Source: HK1 sp965202735
GTDB taxonomy: Bacteria > Pseudomonadota > Gammaproteobacteria > HK1
Direction of reading: 5' to 3'
Assembly: GCA_965202735.1 (NCBI GenBank)
Contig: OZ241844.1
Coordinates: forward strand, 1,302,001 to 1,366,000
DNA length: 64,000 bases
Positions 60,364-64,000 of the stretch are shown one piece after another. Below the pieces are notes generated by a model, which was not told where the DNA came from, ran no database searches, and worked only from the letters and a program-made list of their open reading frames with translations. The translations under genes were made by a program, and so were the position numbers. Positions within the stretch are counted from its first letter, which is position 1; the number at the start of each line of letters is the position of its first letter.

Positions 60364-60495
60364 GGACGATGCCGGCGTCCAGGATGGCGGCCGGGAGCCA
60401 CCCTGGACGCCGGAGACGGCCCACCGGGTCCCGGTCTCAGCAGCGCGGACGTGAACGGAGAGCCGCGGCCCGCCACCCCGGACACCGGACCCGGC

Positions 60496-61518
60496 TCACC
60501 GGGTCCTGCCGTCGAACAGGCCGTCGGTGAGGGTCGGGTCGACCATCGCCTCGTAGGTGATCGGCGCGTCCATCAGGTCGAGGTCGACGTTGATGACGTT
60601 CAGCGCTTCGACCACGTCCTTCAGCTTCGGCGCCTGGCCGCCCACTCCGAAGAATTCCAGCGCATCCTCGTAGGAGGTGTAGTAGACGCCGGCGAGGTCG
60701 GCCTTCATCTGGTCGGGGGTCACGTCGTAGCTAGGAGCCGCCGCGGCCAAGAACGCGTCCGGGTCCCGGTTGTAGAGGTCGACCGCGCGGTAGATGCCGC
60801 GCATGAACCCGGCGTACTTCTCCCGGTTCGCCTCGTAGTCCGACTTGTTGACGATCACCACGTCGGTGATGAGCCCGTTGAAGTCGGCCGAGGAGAGCAG
60901 GACCTTCGATCCCTTGCGCGAGGTGTTGGCGACGATCTCGCTCAGCATCGGCTCCCAGGTGGCCAGCGCCGCGACCTCCGGGTCCTCGAACACGGCCTGG
61001 CCGTCGTCGGTCGCGATGAGGCGCACGTTCACGTCGTCGAAGGAGTGGCCGGCCTGCTTGAGGGCGTGGGCGGTCATGACGGTTCCGGGGTGGTTGATCT
61101 CGCCGGCGAACGTCTTGCCGACCAGGTCGGTGACGCTGTCGATGCCCGGTGCGCCGACCACGCCGTCCGCGCCCACCGATACGTCGATGACTCCGATGAC
61201 CACCAGGTCCGAATCGGCCGTGAGCGGCCGCGACATGTGCTCCCCGATGGTGCGCATGGTGCAGTCGAGATCGCCGGTCTCGAGCCCGGGCATCACGTTG
61301 GCGCGGTCGTTGTCGAAGACCGTCTCGACCTCGAGACCCTCTCCCGCGAAGTACCCGAGCTCCATCGCGACCGGCACCGGCGCGAAGCCGAACCAGTAGG
61401 GATAGGCGCAGCGGATGCGGTCCTCCGCCGGCGCGGCGGACATGGGCCCGAGAACAGCGGCCGTCGCCAGCAGCGACGAGGCGGCGAGACGGACAAGCCT
61501 TCCCGATGTTCGAATCAT
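60496..61518 (-). CDS. ABC transporter substrate-binding protein, SsuA/NMT1 (THI5-like) family
   Basis: This 340-residue periplasmic protein has a signal peptide (LVRLAASSLLATAAVLGPMS, cleavage after AAPA). IRCAYPYWFGFAPVPVAMEL, GLEVETVFDNDRANVMPGLE and GKTFAGEINHPGTVMTAHAL are the NMT1/SsuA series. GGAAGGAGCGA precedes ATG 61518. It is the first gene of the SsuA-C-B-type operon. Ligand candidates are sulfonates, pyrimidine precursors or small nitrogen compounds. Confidence 0.87.
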   Translation of the reverse strand: MIRTSGRLVRLAASSLLATAAVLGPMSAAPAEDRIRCAYPYWFGFAPVPVAMELGYFAGEGLEVETVFDNDRANVMPGLETGDLDCTMRTIGEHMSRPLTADSDLVVIGVIDVSVGADGVVGAPGIDSVTDLVGKTFAGEINHPGTVMTAHALKQAGHSFDDVNVRLIATDDGQAVFEDPEVAALATWEPMLSEIVANTSRKGSKVLLSSADFNGLITDVVIVNKSDYEANREKYAGFMRGIYRAVDLYNRDPDAFLAAAAPSYDVTPDQMKADLAGVYYTSYEDALEFFGVGGQAPKLKDVVEALNVINVDLDLMDAPITYEAMVDPTLTDGLFDGRTR

Positions 61519-61902
61519 GGCTATCGCTCCTTCCCGGAGGTCCGGGCGTCGTTGCCCCAGGGACGGGGTACGCGGAGCGTTGCGCAATTGCGGCGCAAAT
61601 TCCAGCGGCGGACCGTCAGGGGCAGGACCATTCAGAAGTCGCGGTCATTGGCCGCCCGACCGCAAGATCGCACGGTGACGGGCGGTCTTTCGGCATCGAA
61701 GACCCGGATCGAGGGCCTGATGAACCGTTCGTCACGACTTCTGGAGAGCCCTGCCGTCAGGGGCAGGACCATTCAGAAGTCGTGGCCACCGGCCGCCAGA
61801 CCGGAATCCCGCACGGTGGCTGGCAAAGAGGCCGGATTGAACGATGACGGCCGGGCGTGGCTTCCCGAAGCCGCCCGGCAAGGCGACGGTGACGACCCGG
61901 CG
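61519..61902. other. gene-free interval with duplicated segment
   Basis: These 384 bp contain an imperfect direct repeat of about 48 bp (61613-61660 and 61754-61801, starting CCGTCAGGGGCAGGACCATT), 141 bases apart, with similarity extending to about 70 bp. The promoter of the binding-protein operon should also be here. No gene is supported. Confidence 0.55.
61613..61801. repeat. direct repeat pair, 141-bp period
   Basis: CCGTCAGGGGCAGGACCATT-CAGAAGTCG occurs at 61613 and 61754, each followed by GG-CA--GGCCGCC-GACCG and a CGCACGGTG segment. Confidence 0.8.
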
Positions 61903-62907
61903 TCACGCCTCCGGAACCACATGGTCCGGGAAGATCCCGGACCGCGCCGCCCTCTCTTCCCAGTCGAGTCCCTTCAGCAGCCCGTGGTCCGTGACCAGCA
62001 CCGTCCCGAGGCCCGCCGCGAGCCCGCCCAGGATGTCGGTGTAGAGCCCGTCGCCCACCATCGCGACCCGGTCGCGCCTGACGCCCGCACCGCCGAGCCG
62101 CGAGAGCGCGAGGTCGAAGGCGGGGCCGAACGGCTTGCCCCAGGGCTCGCACCGAACCCCGGTCTCCGCCTCGATGCGCAGCGCCCAGTAGCCCGGCTCG
62201 GCGGAGCAGCGCCCGTCGGGCCAGGGGGCGCTCACGTCGGGGTTGGCGACGAGCACCGGCCGGAGGGACTCGCGCAGCGCCTCCGCCAGAAGCAGATGGC
62301 GAGCCGTGCTCCAGCCTTCGGAGCGGATGAAGATGAATCCGGCGGCGCTCCGGTAAAGCGCCTCGTCGTCTTCGAGCGGCGCGGTCTCGACCGGCAGGGT
62401 GCCGAGCTCCGAGCCGGGCAGCGCCATCACGCCCCACAGGCCCGGGCGGGGATGGGCCGCGAGCGACGCCTCGAGCGCGTCGCGGCTCGACACCACGAGC
62501 CGCTCCGGGATGTCGAGGCCCCATCCGGCGTAGCGGCGCGCGGTCACCCGGGAAGGCCGGCCCGCGCCGTTCGTGAGGACCATCACCTCCCGGCCGGCGG
62601 CGCGCAGGGCGCGGACGGTGCCGCCGATCCCGGGAATCGGCTCCGGCCCGACGTTGATCACCCCGTAGCCGTCGAGGATGAACGCGTCGTAGCGGTCGGC
62701 CAGGGCGAGGAGGTTCGCGGCCGGCTCCGCCTCTCCCCTCCGCACCGGGGCGGGCAGGCGCGCCAGCTCGTAGCAGTCGAGGACGGACCCGGCGTCGAGC
62801 GACTCCGGGCTCGGGATGGCCGCGGCGCTCGACGGCCGTCCGTCCGCGGTCCGCCGCCCGGCGGCTCCGTCCGCCCCCGGGTTCGATCTTCTAGGGCCTG
62901 TTAACAC
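61903..62907 (-). CDS. HAD-superfamily subfamily IIA hydrolase (NagD-like)
   Basis: This phosphatase of about 330 residues has DAFILDGYGVINVG (motif I, near residues 74-87), VMVLTNGAGRPS (motif II), GKPFGPAFDLAL (lysine motif) and VAMVGDGLYTDILGG (motif IV), as in TIGR01459/NagD-type proteins. The insertion edge of the IS5-type element (62895) lies within the first codons; the GTG start at 62907 and the first few residues are IS-derived. The native 5' end has therefore been replaced, and the next ~40 residues are low-complexity, so the true N-terminus is uncertain. The catalytic part is intact. Confidence 0.75.
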   Translation of the reverse strand: MLTGPRRSNPGADGAAGRRTADGRPSSAAAIPSPESLDAGSVLDCYELARLPAPVRRGEAEPAANLLALADRYDAFILDGYGVINVGPEPIPGIGGTVRALRAAGREVMVLTNGAGRPSRVTARRYAGWGLDIPERLVVSSRDALEASLAAHPRPGLWGVMALPGSELGTLPVETAPLEDDEALYRSAAGFIFIRSEGWSTARHLLLAEALRESLRPVLVANPDVSAPWPDGRCSAEPGYWALRIEAETGVRCEPWGKPFGPAFDLALSRLGGAGVRRDRVAMVGDGLYTDILGGLAAGLGTVLVTDHGLLKGLDWEERAARSGIFPDHVVPEA

Positions 62908-63733
62908 TATATGGATTTGAGCGCATCGACGATGAGCGCAAAGGAGATGAAGAAGCTGAAGACCACATCGAGCTTGTCGAAGCGGGTGAACACCCGCCTG
63001 AATCGCTTCAGCCGCCGGAACAAACGCTCGACCTCGTTGCGCCTCTTGTACAGCTCCCGGTCATACTCCCATGGCGAAACCCGATTCGCCTTCGGCGGCA
63101 CCACCGGCTCAAGCCCCAACTCCGCGACCAGCGCGCGGGTCTCGTCGCCCTCGTAGGCCTTGTCCATCACCAGAGAGCGCGCCGATTCCGGCAGCGCCGT
63201 GCGGGCCAGCAGCTCCCGTCCTTGCGGCGCATCCCCCGCCTCGCCCCCGGACAGCGAAAACCCTACTGCGCTTCGGTCATCCGCGGCAACCAGATGAAGC
63301 TTGGTGGTCCAGCCCCCGCGCGACTTCCCGATGGCCTGGGGACCGTTTTTTTCTCCGCCCCCGTCCCGTCCGGATGCACCTTGACCGCCGTGCTGTCGAG
63401 CGACAGCACCTCCACCTTCACCCGAATGATGCCCTGGCGCTGCAGCTCCCCAAACACCCGGTCCAGCACCCCGCTCTTCGCCCAGCGGTTCATCCGCGTG
63501 TAGATGGTGTGCCAGTTGCCGAAATGGGCCGGCAGCCCGCGCCACTTGCAGCCTTGCTCGGCCACATACAGGATGGCGTTGAGCACCGCCAGATGAGTGA
63601 GCGAGACATTGCCCCGTTGGCGCGGAAACACATGCGCGATGCGCTCGTAGTGCGCTTGCGTGAGCTCCATAGCTCTGGAATCCTCTTCATCGACCGTAGG
63701 TCCAGAGTCTATCAGAAATTGTGTTAACAAGCC
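62895..63733 (-). mobile_element. IS5-family (IS427-like) insertion sequence
   Basis: This 839-bp element has ends GGCCTGTTAACAC and GGCTTGTTAACAC as inverted repeats and is flanked by CTAG on both sides (62891-62894, 63734-63737). It carries one transposase split over two frames by a slippery A7 run. It inserted at the 5' edge of the HAD-IIA gene. Confidence 0.9.
62907..63670 (-). CDS. IS5-family transposase made by -1 frameshift
   Basis: The first frame, from ATG 63670 (MELTQAHYERIAH), carries CKWRGLPAHFGNWHTIYTRM and LSLDSTAVKVHPDG (first catalytic D). After GAEKK at the A7 run (plus-strand T7 at 63346-63352) the ribosome must slip back one base to continue as GEKNGPQAIGKSRGGWTTKL, then VMDKAYEGDETR (second D) and RRNEVERLFRRLKRFRRVFT (E). 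The product is about 253 residues. The A-AAA-AAA-C slippery site is typical of IS427-group elements, so this is programmed frameshifting and not decay. Confidence 0.87.
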
Positions 63734-63737
63734 CTAG

Positions 63738-64000
63738 CCACAGCGGCAGTGTCTCATTCCGACGTTCTTCCTCGACGCGACAGAGCGGCCGGAACGATCA
63801 TGGCCGGGTCGACCATCGCGGCGCATGAAGTGGAGGCGGCGGGCGGCCCGAAGACCCCCGCATTCTCCCCTCGGACCGGAGCACGAGGTCTCCGAGCCGC
63901 TCGCCCGTCGCCGGGCTCAGGAGAAGACACCCATATTCTCCCCTCTCCCGGGGGGAGAGGGGCTTCTTTCGGGACCAGGGGCCATCCCGTCTTTGCGAAC
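63738..64000. other. repeat-rich end of window
   Basis: It contains an inverse partial copy of the 52544-52690 hairpin family (63742-63785), a CATGGCCGGGTCGA segment (63799-63812) related to 49600-49613, and an inverse copy of the 51861 palindrome repeat (63918-63972). No gene is supported. Confidence 0.6.

Noticed and set aside
63346..63352. Transposase frameshift as decay
   Set aside because: The A7 slippery run at the frame junction is the usual programmed -1 site of IS427-group elements, and both frames are otherwise intact.

Overview
The window is high-GC bacterial DNA with frequent GTG/TTG starts, Gram-negative style transporters and signal peptides, and TIGR03339-like and Phn-type genes. 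It most resembles a heterotrophic proteobacterium, perhaps a host- or sponge-associated marine one. No rRNA or phylogenetic marker is present, so this placement is weak. There is one tRNA (Leu, UAG), at 51460-51544. Four insertion sequences, each with a clean target duplication, point to recent IS expansion.

Layout. 1-867: end of a Liv-type amino-acid ABC operon. 1006-2163: AAA/DUF4143 ATPase behind a large palindrome. 2241-7892: LysR regulator divergent from a Ugp-like ABC operon, followed by a MetE-like protein (8005-9102). 9204-19606: HAD hydrolase, LacI regulator with three operator copies, then an ABC operon (binding protein, two permeases, ATPase) ending in a GpdQ-like phosphodiesterase. 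The binding protein is broken by an ISAs1 element carrying a DruA-transposase fusion, and the ATPase is broken by an IS4 element. 19741-35552: lipoprotein, a second phosphodiesterase with a phn-type LysR, a PhnD-C-E-E transporter, an IS66-type element with a DNA adenine methyltransferase passenger, a third (two-domain) metallophosphoesterase, a DUF3604 protein, a sulfatase-family hydrolase and an MFS permease. 35771-46441: a phosphonate island on the minus strand, with an acylating aldehyde dehydrogenase, two citrate-synthase-like paralogues, a zinc alcohol dehydrogenase, phosphonoacetate hydrolase PhnA, a divergent phn-type LysR, and a PhnD-C-E-E transporter whose PhnD gene has an in-frame amber codon. 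46784-48973: SulP-STAS-cNMP transporter. 49208-54245: gene remnants, FAH-family hydrolase, UbiX-like protein, tRNA-Leu, many dispersed repeats and an enolase-superfamily enzyme. 54464-57438: a prokaryotic Argonaute fused to a Schlafen/RecG-C-type N-terminal region with an apparent internal deletion. 57648-62907: SDR, an Ssu/Tau-type ABC transporter with a 41-bp tandem repeat over its promoter side, and a HAD-IIA hydrolase whose 5' end is replaced by an IS5-type element. The last 260 bp hold dispersed repeats.

Function. Much of the window is an organophosphorus-scavenging region: three Phn/Ugp/AEP-like uptake systems, three calcineurin-type phosphodiesterases, a sulfatase/phosphonate-monoester-hydrolase-type enzyme, and PhnA with unusual partners. 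The most noteworthy candidates are the Argonaute fusion, the acylating dehydrogenase plus paired citrate-synthase-like proteins next to PhnA, and the two passenger/fusion IS elements.
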